Shown here: positions 1 to 8,592 of the stretch, in pieces | Layout of the letters: the number at the start of each line of letters is the position of its first letter | Numbering within the stretch: position 1 is the stretch's first letter | Assembly (NCBI GenBank): GCA_944386055.1 | Contig: CALWZP010000006.1 | Coordinates: 42,330 to 106,329 of the forward strand | Direction of reading: 5' to 3' | Source: an uncultured Oscillospiraceae bacterium | GTDB lineage: Bacteria; Bacillota; Clostridia; Oscillospirales; Oscillospiraceae | DNA: 64,000 nt | Translations under genes and position numbers: made by a program | The notes under the pieces: model-generated | Told to the model about the DNA's origin: nothing | The model's input: only the letters and a program-made list of their open reading frames with translations | The model's database searches: none

Positions 1-2698
1 ATTGCGGCCAGTTCTCCTCGCAGTATTTCACCCATGCCGGACAGCAGCTGGTGAGCAGGGGCAGCGGCCCCCCGGCGGCCAGCCGCTCCAGGAACTCGTT
101 GGCCTCCTCCACCACGGTCAGGTCCGCGCTGTACACCGTGTCGTATACCTTGTCAAAGCCCAGGGCCTTCAGCGCGCCGATCAGCCGGGGCATGGAGTTT
201 TTGCCCTTGGGGAAGCCGAGACAGCCGCCCACCCCCACCCGGACGGAGGGCGCCACCTGGGCCACCACCAGGGTGTCGGGGTCCGCGATGGCCTCCCGCA
301 CCCGGTCCACATCGGTCTTGATCCGCAGCGCCCCGGTGGGGCAGGCCGCGTGACACTGGCCGCAGCCCACGCAGCGGGAGTCCTTCAGGGTGCCTGCCGC
401 CGCCATGACACGGGTGACCCCGTCCACGGTGCGGATCTCCAGGGCGCCGATCCCCTGGACCCCGGCGCAGCGGCGGACGCATTCTCCGCACAGGATACAC
501 TTCTCCGGGTCGATGACCACGCAGTCGGAGCTGCGGTCGGCGGGCAGCTCCAGATACAGGTCGGAGTTGTAATAGCGCTCCTCGATATGGCAGTCGCGGT
601 TCTTATAGATGTTGCACAGCAGACACCGTAGCTGGTAGGAGCCCATATAGCTGTCGCAGCCGTTGTCGCTGCTGGTGAGGATGTTGGCGTTGGATTCGGT
701 CCAGCCGTAGTCCGGCGCGCCCGCCTCCGGATACCACCAGCCGAAGTCGCAGTTGATGACCCTGGGGTCCATATCCGGCTCCAGCTTTGCCTTCTGGGTG
801 ATGCGGCCCCGGAAGGTGCGGATATAGACCCAGTCGCCCTCCTGGATCCCGTTGGCCGCGGCGGTGTCCGGGTGCATGCGTACCAGGGGGAAGGGATACT
901 GGCGGCGCAGGGAGCGGATCTGCCGGTTGTTGGTGATGAAATACTGCATCCGCCGCCCGCCAGTGGTGAGAATATAGGGGAACTCCCGGCTCAGATCGGG
1001 CCGGCTGACCGGGGTCACCGGCGGCTCCACCCAGCTGGGGAGGGGATCTCCGCCAACCGCCTCCATCTCCTTGGAAAAGAACTCAAACTTCCCGGTGGGG
1101 GTGGGGAAGCCGCCCCGGAGCTTGTAGTTGTAGTACCGGCGCTGGGGGACATAGTAGCCCTTTTCCTTCAGCTGATCGAAGGTCACCCCCTCCAGTTCGG
1201 GGAAGCTGCCGGCCATCTCGGCGATCTGCATGTCCAGAAGCTCCTTCTGGCTGTCCGCGCCGTAGCTGAGTCCCATCCGCTTCAGGATCTCGATGAAGAC
1301 CTCCTCGTCCGGCCGGCATTCTCCCACCTGCGCCACCTTCTGCTGGCAGAGGATGGCGTGCTCGCTGAACTCCGGCATACAGAACACGCAGTCCAGCTCG
1401 GGCCACATGGCGGCGGGGAGAACGATGTCCGCCAGCTCCGCGGTGGGGGTCATGAAGAAGTCCATATAGGTGAAGAACTCGATGTCGTTCAGACACTCGT
1501 ACACCCGTTTGCTGTCCGGCAGGGAGACGATGGAGTTGTTGGCGAAGGACAGCATGGCCCGGACCTTCAGCGGCCGTTCCGTCCGGATGGTGTCCAGAAC
1601 CTGGTGGGGGTGGGCATAGGGCTTCAGCGCACGGTAGGGGTAGTAGTTGATGAGGTTGGGATCGGGCGCCCGGGGGTCCCGCTTGGTGGGGACGATGTGC
1701 TTGCTCTCCACAAAGCCGCCGGGCACATCGTAATTGCCGGTGATGGCGGGAATCATATAGATGGCGCGGCAGGTCTGGGTGGCGTTGAAGCTCTGCTCAA
1801 AGGCGCAGCCCCACTCCAGCCCCATGGGCTTTACCGTCGCCATCATCCGGGCCGCCTGGACGATCTGCTCCCTGGGGACCCAGGTGATCTGGGAGACCCG
1901 GTCCAGGTCATACTCCGCGCAGCGCTGCTTCAGCGCCTCAAAGCCATAGGTCCAGTTGTCCACGAACTCGTGGTCGTACAGGTCCTCCTGGATGATCACA
2001 TTCAGGATCCCCAGGGCCAGGGCCCCGTCGGTGCCCGGCCGCAGCCGAAGCCACAGGTCCGCGTGGGCCGCCAGCTCGGTCTTCTGCGGGTCGATGACGA
2101 TGAATTTGCTCCCGTGGCGGGCACACCGCTTGGGGTGCCACTGCAGTTCGCCGTCCGCGCCGCTGACGGTGGGATTGGCGCCCCACGCCACGATGCAGCG
2201 AGGCATCTGCTCGCCGTAATAGTCCACGCAGGAATAGGTGCCGGAGGTGGAAAACCCGGCGTTTTTCCTGGGGCCCAGGCAGATCAGAGCGCCCGCGGAG
2301 GTGATGTTGGGCGTCCCCAGCGCCTGGGTGAAGCGCCACAGATAGGGCACCAGGTGGCGGCCGGTGCCGGTGATGGCGGAGATGCAGGCGGGACCGTAGT
2401 CCCGGCGCAGCTGGGTCAGTTTATCGGCGATGGTGTCCAGCGCCTCGTCCCAGGTGATGCGCTCCCACTTCCCGCTGCCCCGGGGGCCGATCCGGCGCAT
2501 GGGATATTTCAGACGGTCGGGGTGATACATTTGCTCGATGATGGTCATCCCTTTTTCGCAGGCATGCCCCTGATTCAGCGGTGCGTCCGGGTCGGGGCGC
2601 ACCTTGACCACTTTGCCGTCCTCCACCGTGAGGATATGGATGCAGCCGCCGTGGCACCCACGGCATGCCGCGCGAAACTCTCCGGCTTTCAGTTCCAT
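1..2698 (-). CDS. Molybdopterin oxidoreductase fused to [FeFe] hydrogenase (partial, continues past the window edge)
   Basis: One open frame of 899 codons runs from ATG 2698 (AGGAG upstream) to base 2 without a stop. Residues 1-690 are a DMSO-reductase-family molybdenum/tungsten enzyme: Cys12, Cys15, Cys19 and Cys47 form the N-terminal [4Fe-4S] site, and the domain ends with the family's usual tail (RCLLCNIYK, about 691-699). The same frame continues into two [4Fe-4S] motifs (CILCGEC from Cys734, then CVGCGQCHAACP) and the hydrogenase H-cluster motif TSCCPAW at 883-889. The remaining H-cluster motifs lie outside the window. Known: such domains are normally separate proteins, as FdhF and HydA2 in hydrogen-dependent CO2 reductases. 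Inference: electrons pass directly between the Mo/W site and the H-cluster. The oxidised substrate is unknown; the Mo domain resembles acetylene-hydratase/thiosulfate-reductase-like enzymes more than formate dehydrogenase. Confidence 0.85.
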   Translation of the reverse strand, partial: MELKAGEFRAACRGCHGGCIHILTVEDGKVVKVRPDPDAPLNQGHACEKGMTIIEQMYHPDRLKYPMRRIGPRGSGKWERITWDEALDTIADKLTQLRRDYGPACISAITGTGRHLVPYLWRFTQALGTPNITSAGALICLGPRKNAGFSTSGTYSCVDYYGEQMPRCIVAWGANPTVSGADGELQWHPKRCARHGSKFIVIDPQKTELAAHADLWLRLRPGTDGALALGILNVIIQEDLYDHEFVDNWTYGFEALKQRCAEYDLDRVSQITWVPREQIVQAARMMATVKPMGLEWGCAFEQSFNATQTCRAIYMIPAITGNYDVPGGFVESKHIVPTKRDPRAPDPNLINYYPYRALKPYAHPHQVLDTIRTERPLKVRAMLSFANNSIVSLPDSKRVYECLNDIEFFTYMDFFMTPTAELADIVLPAAMWPELDCVFCMPEFSEHAILCQQKVAQVGECRPDEEVFIEILKRMGLSYGADSQKELLDMQIAEMAGSFPELEGVTFDQLKEKGYYVPQRRYYNYKLRGGFPTPTGKFEFFSKEMEAVGGDPLPSWVEPPVTPVSRPDLSREFPYILTTGGRRMQYFITNNRQIRSLRRQYPFPLVRMHPDTAAANGIQEGDWVYIRTFRGRITQKAKLEPDMDPRVINCDFGWWYPEAGAPDYGWTESNANILTSSDNGCDSYMGSYQLRCLLCNIYKNRDCHIEERYYNSDLYLELPADRSSDCVVIDPEKCILCGECVRRCAGVQGIGALEIRTVDGVTRVMAAAGTLKDSRCVGCGQCHAACPTGALRIKTDVDRVREAIADPDTLVVAQVAPSVRVGVGGCLGFPKGKNSMPRLIGALKALGFDKVYDTVYSADLTVVEEANEFLERLAAGGPLPLLTSCCPAWVKYCEENWPQ

Positions 2699-2750
2699 AT
2701 GCGATCCACTCCTGTCCAAGCCATGCTTGCTTTTTTCTGTCGCCTCCAGT

Positions 2751-2790
2751 ATAATCAATCAAAGATTATAGGTAAAGTCGATTTTATCGA
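2751..2790. promoter_or_regulatory. Two dyad symmetries in the divergent LysR/oxidoreductase intergenic region
   Basis: ATAATC-N7-GATTAT lies at 2751-2769 and TCGAT-TTT-ATCGA at 2778-2790. The second is a T-N11-A motif, the classic LysR-box form. Both sit between the divergent starts at 2698 and 2812, so they are candidate operators for the adjacent LysR protein. Binding is inferred. Confidence 0.5.
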
Positions 2791-2811
2791 TGGAGGAGAT
2801 AGATCTGGTCT

Positions 2812-3753
2812 ATGGATGAACGGAGCTTTTCCACAAATTTGGAATATTACAAGAGCTTTTACTATGTGGTCAAATATGGAACCATCACGGCGGCCGCGGA
2901 CTGCCTGTGTCTGACGCAGCCCACCGTCACCAGCGCCATCCAGAAGCTGGAGGAGCAGCTGGGCTGCACGCTGTTTCTGCGGACCAAGCGTGGGATGACC
3001 CTCACGGCGGAGGGAAAGATCCTGTGGGACCGGGTGGAGCCCGCCTGTCAGCTGCTTTTGTCTGCGGAGCGGGAGCTGGCCGCGGCCCAGAAGCTGGACG
3101 GAGGCAATCTGAGCATCGCCTCCACCGAGATGAGCTTCCGCACCTATGTGCTGCCCGCCATGGAGCGCTTCACCCGGGATCACCCCAATGTGAAGGTGCG
3201 CTTCCGCAACGCGCCCCTGTCCGACAAAATCCTGGATATGATCCGCAACGGGGAAATTGACCTGGCCATCCTCCACGCCCCCTTCCAGGCCGGAGAACAT
3301 CTGCAGACCAGGCTGATCGGCACCATTGAGGAGTGCTTTGTGGCGGGGCCGAAATACGCCTTTCTGGCGGATGCGCCCCGCCCGGTGCCGGAGCTCCTGC
3401 AATATCCGTTTGTGTCCGTCCCCGAGGGCTCGTCTACCAAGCAGTATGTCAGCGGCATTTTTCAGCGGTATGGCCTGGACTATGAGCCGGAGATGGAGGT
3501 CACCACCAGCGAACTGGTCATCCAGGCGGTGAAGCACAACCTGGGCCTGGCCATGCTCCCCTGGCAGCGGATCCGGAAGGATGTGGACCGGGGCGAGCTG
3601 TTCCGCATCGACATCGGCGGCCCGCCCATGGAGCGAAAGGCCTACCTCATCACCCACGGGGAAATTCCGCTGGGACCGGCCGCCCGGGCCTTTGTGGACC
3701 AATACCTGCCCGCCCCGCCGGAGCGGGAGGAGAAAGCGGCCCCAAAGGGATAA
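2812..3753 (+). CDS. LysR family transcriptional regulator
   Basis: This 313-aa protein has the usual LysR layout: an N-terminal winged helix-turn-helix (about 9-66, with TITAAADCLCLTQPTVTSAI and LEEQLGCTLFLR) and a C-terminal periplasmic-binding-protein-like effector domain (about 95-300). It is divergent from the molybdopterin/hydrogenase fusion gene, the standard arrangement for a LysR regulator controlling its neighbour. The ATG at 2812 follows GGAGGAG at 2793 with a rather long spacer of about 13 nt; no better start is visible. The effector is unknown but is probably the substrate or redox signal of the divergent enzyme. Confidence 0.9.
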   Translation: MDERSFSTNLEYYKSFYYVVKYGTITAAADCLCLTQPTVTSAIQKLEEQLGCTLFLRTKRGMTLTAEGKILWDRVEPACQLLLSAERELAAAQKLDGGNLSIASTEMSFRTYVLPAMERFTRDHPNVKVRFRNAPLSDKILDMIRNGEIDLAILHAPFQAGEHLQTRLIGTIEECFVAGPKYAFLADAPRPVPELLQYPFVSVPEGSSTKQYVSGIFQRYGLDYEPEMEVTTSELVIQAVKHNLGLAMLPWQRIRKDVDRGELFRIDIGGPPMERKAYLITHGEIPLGPAARAFVDQYLPAPPEREEKAAPKG

Positions 3754-3914
3754 AAGCGCGGCCGGTGCGGCCCGCATCCGGCTTTGAGGAGCGGCATTCG
3801 CCTGGGGAAGACAGACGCGGTTTCCAGAGGAACCCAGTTCAGATCTGCATATCCCACCATTTCCTGCGGATACTATCTTTTGTTTCCAAGAATCTACCGT
3901 GGGAGGAATTATCT

Positions 3915-4457
3915 ATGAAAGCCACTGGAATCGTGCGCCGCATCGACGATCTGGGGCGCGTTGTCATCCCCAAGGAGATCCGCCGCACCATGCGTATCCG
4001 TGACGGCGACCCGCTGGAGATCTTCACAGACAAAGAGGGCGGCGTGATCTTTAAAAAGTATTCCCTGCTGGGCGGGCTGGCGGACTTCGCCGGCCAGATG
4101 TGCGAGACCATGAGCAAGACCACCGGGCAGATCACGGTGATCACGGACCGGGACAGCTGCATCGCCGCGGCGGGCCTGCCCCGGCGGGAGCTGGCGGACA
4201 AGCGCATCTCCTCTGAACTGGAGGGGGTGATGGAGGGCCGGCAGATCTACCAGCACGCCGCCGGCGGCGCCTTTCTCCCCGTGGCGTCGGACAGCGACAA
4301 ATATGTCATCGGGACGGCGGCCCCCATCCTCAGCGAGGGGGATGTGATGGGATGTGTGCTGTTTGTGGGCACCAAGGAGGGACTGGAGACCAGCGAGGTG
4401 GACTATAAGCTGGCACAGACGGTATCCGGCTTTCTGGGCCGGCACATGGAGAGCTGA
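3915..4457 (+). CDS. spoVT: Stage V sporulation transition-state regulator SpoVT
   Basis: The 180-aa product starts MKATGIVRRIDDLGRVVIPK, the swapped-hairpin AbrB DNA-binding domain (about 1-50), followed by a GAF-like domain (about 55-178) characteristic of SpoVT. In B. subtilis, SpoVT modulates sigma-G-dependent genes in the forespore. The ATG at 3915 was chosen over an upstream in-frame start (3765) because GGGAGGA lies just ahead of it and family members begin here. It is a single transcription unit closed by a strong hairpin at 4471-4500. It supports a spore-forming host. Confidence 0.93.
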   Translation: MKATGIVRRIDDLGRVVIPKEIRRTMRIRDGDPLEIFTDKEGGVIFKKYSLLGGLADFAGQMCETMSKTTGQITVITDRDSCIAAAGLPRRELADKRISSELEGVMEGRQIYQHAAGGAFLPVASDSDKYVIGTAAPILSEGDVMGCVLFVGTKEGLETSEVDYKLAQTVSGFLGRHMES

Positions 4458-4470
4458 ACAGACGGGGACA

Positions 4471-4500
4471 CAGGCGCCGCGGCAGAGGCCGCGGCGCCTG
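4471..4500. terminator. GC-rich hairpin after spoVT, no clear U-tract
   Basis: A perfect 12-bp stem (CAGGCGCCGCGG / CCGCGGCGCCTG) with a 6-nt loop lies 13 nt after the spoVT stop. No run of T follows, so it may be a weak terminator or a transcript-end stabiliser. Confidence 0.55.
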
Positions 4501-4576
4501 CGCTGTATATCCCTTGATTGACAAGGGGCGCCCGGAGCGGTAAGATAGAGACATCAACGACCGGGGAGGGACCGCC

Positions 4577-5305
4577 ATGGAGACGGCGCAGGAGACCTTG
4601 CAGAGATGGATCGACGAAAGCAGCAACATCGTGTTCTTTGGGGGCGCGGGGGTATCCACTGAGAGCGGGATCCCCGATTTCCGCAGCGTGGACGGGCTGT
4701 ACAACCAGCAGTACAAGTATCCGCCGGAGACCATCCTCAGCCACGATTTTTTTGAGGAGCAGCCGGAGGAGTTTTTCCGCTTCTACCGGGCGAAGATGCT
4801 CTGCCTGGACGCAAAGCCCAACGCCGCCCACGAGAAGCTGGCCCAGCTGGAACGGGCGGGGAAGCTGCGGGCGGTGATCACCCAGAACATCGACGGGCTG
4901 CACCAGGCGGCGGGGAGCCGAAGAGTGCTGGAGCTGCACGGCACCGTCCACCAGAACGACTGCCAGAAGTGTGGCCGGACCTTTTCCGCCCAGGACATCC
5001 TCCACAGCGCCGGGGTGCCCCGCTGCCCCTGCGGGGGGATCATCAAGCCCCGGGTGGTGCTCTACGGCGAGGCGCTGGACCAGATGGTGCTGGCCGAGTC
5101 GGTGGACGCTATCTGTCAGGCGGAGATGCTCATCATCGGGGGCACCTCCCTGGCGGTGTATCCCGCGGCGGGGCTGATCGATTACTACCGGGGGAAGAAG
5201 CTGGTGCTTATCAACAAGAGCCGTACCCCCTATGACGACCAGGCCGACCTGATCATCCAGGCGCCCATCGGCCAGGTGCTGGGCGCCATTCAGGTGAAAG
5301 AGTGA
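4577..5305 (+). CDS. NAD-dependent protein deacylase, sirtuin (Sir2/CobB) family
   Basis: This 242-aa protein removes acyl groups from lysine using NAD+. Visible sirtuin motifs are [16 protein letters not shown] (NAD binding, about 22-37), TQNIDGLH (about 103-110), the catalytic His in LELHGT (about 121), the zinc-binding pairs CQKC (about 128-131) and CPC (about 148-150), and [11 protein letters not shown] near the C-terminus. The length is normal for a bacterial class U/III sirtuin. It sits alone between two hairpins; ATG 4577 follows GGGGAGGG. The targets are unknown. Confidence 0.93.
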   Translation: METAQETLQRWIDESSNIVFFGGAGVSTESGIPDFRSVDGLYNQQYKYPPETILSHDFFEEQPEEFFRFYRAKMLCLDAKPNAAHEKLAQLERAGKLRAVITQNIDGLHQAAGSRRVLELHGTVHQNDCQKCGRTFSAQDILHSAGVPRCPCGGIIKPRVVLYGEALDQMVLAESVDAICQAEMLIIGGTSLAVYPAAGLIDYYRGKKLVLINKSRTPYDDQADLIIQAPIGQVLGAIQVKE

Positions 5306-5320
5306 GACAGACAGAAGACA

Positions 5321-5363
5321 GGGAGCGCCCGCGGCCACGGCCGCGGGCGCTCCCTGTTCTTTT
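5321..5363. terminator. Bidirectional rho-independent terminator between sirtuin and SLH gene
   Basis: A perfect 14-bp GC stem (5321-5334 with 5341-5354) is followed by TGTTCTTTT. It lies between the convergent sirtuin and SLH genes and could serve both. Confidence 0.8.
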
Positions 5364-5378
5364 ATGGGAGGGGCCGGC

Positions 5379-6707
5379 TCAGGCGAACCAGCCGCCGCTG
5401 TGCTCCCGGGCCTCCAGCACCTCCAGCGCAGAGACCAGCATCTGGGCGGCGTCTCCCCGGGTGACCGTCTCCTCCAGGACCAGGGCGCCGGCGGCGTCGG
5501 TGTCCAGGACCCCGACGGTCTCCAGGTTCACCGCCGACTGATAGGCCCAGGTGGGGGCGCTGCCGCTGTCGGCATAGGCCGCAGTCTCCACGGAAACATC
5601 GGACACCTTTAGGGCGCGGTCAAGGATGACCGCGGCCTCCGCCCGGGTGATGGAGGCGTCGGGCTGGAAGACCACATCTCCCTCCGGGGTGAGCTGGCCG
5701 CCCACCAGTCCCGTCTGAAGAGCGGAGGCGGCGTACCCCTTGGCCCAGGTGGGGATGGTATCGTCGTCGGCGAAGCCGGTGAGAGATACATCCTCCAGGG
5801 GCTCATCGCCGGTGACACCCATCACCAGGGAGAGAAATTCCGCCCGGCTGACCTGGCTGTCCGGCTGGAAGAAATATTGCCCGCCCAGCTGCTGCCCCAC
5901 GAACAGCCCCTCCTCCGCAAGCCGCAGGGCCGCGTTGTAGGCGGGGTGGCCGTCCATGTCGGCGTAGGTGACGGCGGTGTCCGGCTTCTGGATGCGCAGG
6001 GTCACCTGGGCCTCGGGGGAGGTGTTGCCCACCTCGTCCACTGCCACATAGGTGAAGGAGTCCTTGCCGGTCTTCCCCTCGTAGGGGGTGTAGACGAAGG
6101 TGCCGGTGCCGTCCTCACTGAGGGTCACTGAGCCCCGGGCGGGCTTATCCACCAGGCGGAAGGTGAGCAGGTCCCCGTCGGGGTCCATGGCGTCAAATTC
6201 ACCGGTGTAGGCCACATCCCGGTAGGTGGTGAAGGTGAGATTCTCAGCGATGGGCGCCAGGTTCTCCTCGGCGAGCAGATACAGGTCCACCGCCACCGTT
6301 TCCCCGGCGGTGCCGTCGGAGAACAGGGGGGAGAAGGTGAACATGGCGTGGCCCTCGCCGCCGGCGTCGGCGGCCAGAAAGCGCAGCCCGGAGATGGCGC
6401 TCATGGCGATGGAGTCTCCCACGCTCAGCGGGGTGTTGCCCATGGCCAGGGTGCCGGCGGTCTCGTCGGGCAGCTGCGCGATCACAATGGAATCCAGGGT
6501 CACCTTGCTGCCGGTGGAGAGAACGAAGTCCTCCTGGGAAAAGGAGATGGGCTGGGCGGACAGGCCGTTTTTGGAAAAGGCCGCCACGGTGGGAGTCTCT
6601 TCACTGCCGCTGCCGCCCCAGCCGAACAGGGCGGCGCCGGGGGTGGCAAACACGATGGCCAGGGCCAGCGTCAGGGTAAGCGCGGTGAGGGAACGATACT
6701 GTTTCAA
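5379..6707 (-). CDS. SLH-domain cell-surface protein with cadherin-like repeat
   Basis: The product is 442 aa if started at TTG 6707, which lies 7 nt after AGAGGAGGA; the in-frame ATG at 6728 has no such site. Residues 1-30 form a signal peptide (KQYRSL, then a hydrophobic run ending in ATPGAA). The middle (about 150-250) contains a cadherin-like/tandem-95-type Ig repeat (DPDGDLLTFRL, GTFVYTPYEG, DSFTYVAVDEVGN). Three S-layer homology repeats occupy about 260-435 and should anchor it to secondary cell-wall polymer. The ligand of the Ig-like region is unknown. A much longer open frame extends upstream but overlaps rodA and is not used. Confidence 0.8.
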   Translation of the reverse strand: MKQYRSLTALTLTLALAIVFATPGAALFGWGGSGSEETPTVAAFSKNGLSAQPISFSQEDFVLSTGSKVTLDSIVIAQLPDETAGTLAMGNTPLSVGDSIAMSAISGLRFLAADAGGEGHAMFTFSPLFSDGTAGETVAVDLYLLAEENLAPIAENLTFTTYRDVAYTGEFDAMDPDGDLLTFRLVDKPARGSVTLSEDGTGTFVYTPYEGKTGKDSFTYVAVDEVGNTSPEAQVTLRIQKPDTAVTYADMDGHPAYNAALRLAEEGLFVGQQLGGQYFFQPDSQVSRAEFLSLVMGVTGDEPLEDVSLTGFADDDTIPTWAKGYAASALQTGLVGGQLTPEGDVVFQPDASITRAEAAVILDRALKVSDVSVETAAYADSGSAPTWAYQSAVNLETVGVLDTDAAGALVLEETVTRGDAAQMLVSALEVLEAREHSGGWFA

Positions 6708-6765
6708 GGCGGATTCCTCCTCTGTCATTGGTTGCAGCGGTAGTATCTGCCCAAAGGGGAAAAAT

Positions 6766-6792
6766 ATGCGGGACGGCATCGCCGTCCCGCAT
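6766..6792 (-). terminator. Rho-independent terminator of rodA
   Basis: A perfect 12-bp stem (ATGCGGGACGGC / GCCGTCCCGCAT) with a 3-nt loop is followed on the minus strand by ATATTTTT. It lies just after the rodA stop. Confidence 0.8.
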
Positions 6793-6817
6793 TCATTAAA
6801 AGACAGAGAGAACAAAG

Positions 6818-8005
6818 TCAGGGAGATGAGGCAGAGGCAGTGCCGTGCTTTAGCCAGCTGGGAAGCTCCCTGGCGTGGATGCCCGAGACCAGTCCCACCG
6901 CCAGGTACATGGTGAGGATGGAGGAGCCGCCGTAGCTGAAGAAGGGGAGGGTGATGCCGATCACCGGGGCCACATACAGGCACATGCCCACATTCAGCGC
7001 GGTCTGGGCCAGCAGCATGGTGCCCACCCCCACCGCCACCAGGAGGGAGAAGCCGTCCCCCGCCCGCAGGCCCACCCAGAAGCAGCGCAGGATGATGGCG
7101 GTGAGCAGCAGCAGCACGGCGCAGCAGCCCACCAGCCCCAGCTCCTCGCCGCAGACGGCGAAGATGAAGTCGGTGTGCCGGGCGGGGAGGGAGCCGCTGG
7201 CGGCGCTCTGGGTCTGGGTCCCGTTGAGATAGCCCTGGCCGGTGAGCTGCCCCGAGCCGATGGCCAGCAGGGAGCGGCTCTGATGCCAGCCGATGTCCAG
7301 AGGGTCCAGGTCGTGGTCGAACAGCACCCGGAAGCGCATGATGCGGTAGTCGGTCCACAGAGAGGTGTTGGGGAGCACGAAGTTCCACAGCAATACCGCC
7401 GCGGCGATGAGCCCCCCGCCCACTGTGAGGAACCACCATTTGCTCACCCGGCCGGCCCAGGTCATGCCGACAAAGATCAGACAGTAGATGGTCACCATGC
7501 CCAGATCGCCCGAGACCAGGAAGATCAGCGCCCCCATGAACAGCACATGCCCGGCCAGAAAAGCCACGGAGGAAAGGGAGCTGACGCCCTGGCGGCTCTC
7601 CTGCAGCCAGATGAGCTGCTTGGCCAGCAGAAGGATGAACACCAGCTTGACAAACTCGGCGGGCTGGACATTGAACGGGACGCCGGGAATGGACAGCCAG
7701 CTGCGGTTGCCGGTGTCGTCGGCCACCCCCAGAGGGGTGCGCAGCAACAGGATGAACACCACCGACAGGCCGAAGAGCCACTTCCACTTGGTCATGATGA
7801 GGTTCAGATCCAGGTGGGTGAGGATGAAGTAGCAGACGATCCCCAAAAAGGCGCCGGCCAGCTGGGTGATGAAGGCACGGTGGAGGCCGGTGTCATACCG
7901 GGTGGCGGAGAAGATCAGCGCCGCGCCGAACAGGGTGGCGATGAGACACAGCGCCAGCAGCACCAGATCCGCTTTTTTGATGAGATCCCAAAGGTTGGAA
8001 CGCAC
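6818..8005 (-). CDS. rodA: Rod-shape determining peptidoglycan polymerase, RodA/FtsW/SpoVE (SEDS) family
   Basis: This 395-aa multipass membrane protein is a SEDS glycosyltransferase that polymerises lipid II. Family signatures include NRSWLSIPGVPFNVQPAEFVKL, the conserved catalytic-loop Asp region with FDHDLDPLDIGWHQSRSLLAIGSG, the HTDFIFAVCGEELG motif, and PFFSYGGSSILTMYLAVGL at the end. About ten hydrophobic segments are visible. The GTG at 8005 is preferred because GGAGGT stands 8-9 nt upstream; an in-frame ATG at 8095 lacks one. HTDFIFAV and the absence of a sporulation context favour RodA over SpoVE, but the assignment within the family is not certain. Confidence 0.85.
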   Translation of the reverse strand: MRSNLWDLIKKADLVLLALCLIATLFGAALIFSATRYDTGLHRAFITQLAGAFLGIVCYFILTHLDLNLIMTKWKWLFGLSVVFILLLRTPLGVADDTGNRSWLSIPGVPFNVQPAEFVKLVFILLLAKQLIWLQESRQGVSSLSSVAFLAGHVLFMGALIFLVSGDLGMVTIYCLIFVGMTWAGRVSKWWFLTVGGGLIAAAVLLWNFVLPNTSLWTDYRIMRFRVLFDHDLDPLDIGWHQSRSLLAIGSGQLTGQGYLNGTQTQSAASGSLPARHTDFIFAVCGEELGLVGCCAVLLLLTAIILRCFWVGLRAGDGFSLLVAVGVGTMLLAQTALNVGMCLYVAPVIGITLPFFSYGGSSILTMYLAVGLVSGIHARELPSWLKHGTASASSP

Positions 8006-8102
8006 CGGCTCTGCCACCTCCGTTCGGACAGGATGAAACAGCAGTATTTTATCACAAAGAGCAGGAAAGGAAAACAAATTTTCCGTGAATTTCAAAATGA
8101 TG

Positions 8103-8131
8103 TGGAGTTTCTGCCCGCCAAGTGGTACAAT
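8103..8131 (+). promoter_or_regulatory. Possible promoter of tsaE-tsaB-upp
   Basis: TACAAT (8126-8131) is preceded by a weak -35 (TGGAGT, 8103-8108) with a 17-bp spacer, 35 nt before the tsaE start. The -10 is good and the -35 poor. Confidence 0.4.
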
Positions 8132-8166
8132 AGTGCAGCAAACGGCGTGAAAAGGAGGTGGGAGCG

Positions 8167-8592
8167 GTGGAATTTGTCAGCGAAAGTGAGGCCGAGACCG
8201 AGGCGCTGGGCGCCCGCCTGGCCCGGGTGCTGAAGCCCGGCGCGGTGGTGGCCTTCACCGGCGACCTGGGGGCGGGAAAGACCGCCTTCACCCGGGGGCT
8301 GGCCCGGGGGCTGGGCGTCCCGGGGCGGGTGACCTCCCCCACCTTCACCATCGTGGACGAGCACGAGGGGGGGCGGCTGCCCCTGTTCCACTTCGACCTG
8401 TACCGTCTGAGCGGGCCGGAGGAGCTTTACGATATCGGGTGGGAGGACTATCTCGCCCGGGGCGGCGTGTGCGCCGTGGAGTGGAGCGAGCACATGGGCC
8501 AGGCCCTGGAGCCGGACGCGGTCCGGGTAGACATTTGCCGGGGAGACCATGAGGGGCAGCGCCGCATCACCATCGAGGGGGTGTCCCTTTGA
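8167..8592 (+). CDS. tsaE: tRNA threonylcarbamoyladenosine biosynthesis ATPase TsaE
   Basis: This 141-aa P-loop ATPase works with TsaB and TsaD to make t6A37 in ANN-decoding tRNAs. The Walker A motif is GDLGAGKTAFTRGLARGLG (about 32-50) with the family's SPTFTIVDEH (about 57-66) and a Walker B-like HFDLYRL. GTG 8167 was chosen because AAGGAGG ends 9 nt upstream; an in-frame GTG at 8158 overlaps that site. Its stop overlaps the tsaB start, indicating translational coupling. Confidence 0.93.
   Translation: MEFVSESEAETEALGARLARVLKPGAVVAFTGDLGAGKTAFTRGLARGLGVPGRVTSPTFTIVDEHEGGRLPLFHFDLYRLSGPEELYDIGWEDYLARGGVCAVEWSEHMGQALEPDAVRVDICRGDHEGQRRITIEGVSL

Noticed and set aside
872..2914. A 680-codon plus-strand open frame opposite the molybdopterin gene
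   Set aside because: It is His/Gly/Pro-rich antisense sequence typical of high-GC genes and has no recognisable domain; the opposite strand has clear enzyme motifs.
5379..7787. An 802-codon open frame on the minus strand
   Set aside because: Its first ~350 codons overlap rodA in another frame and lack domain signatures; the SLH protein starts at TTG 6707 after a strong ribosome site.
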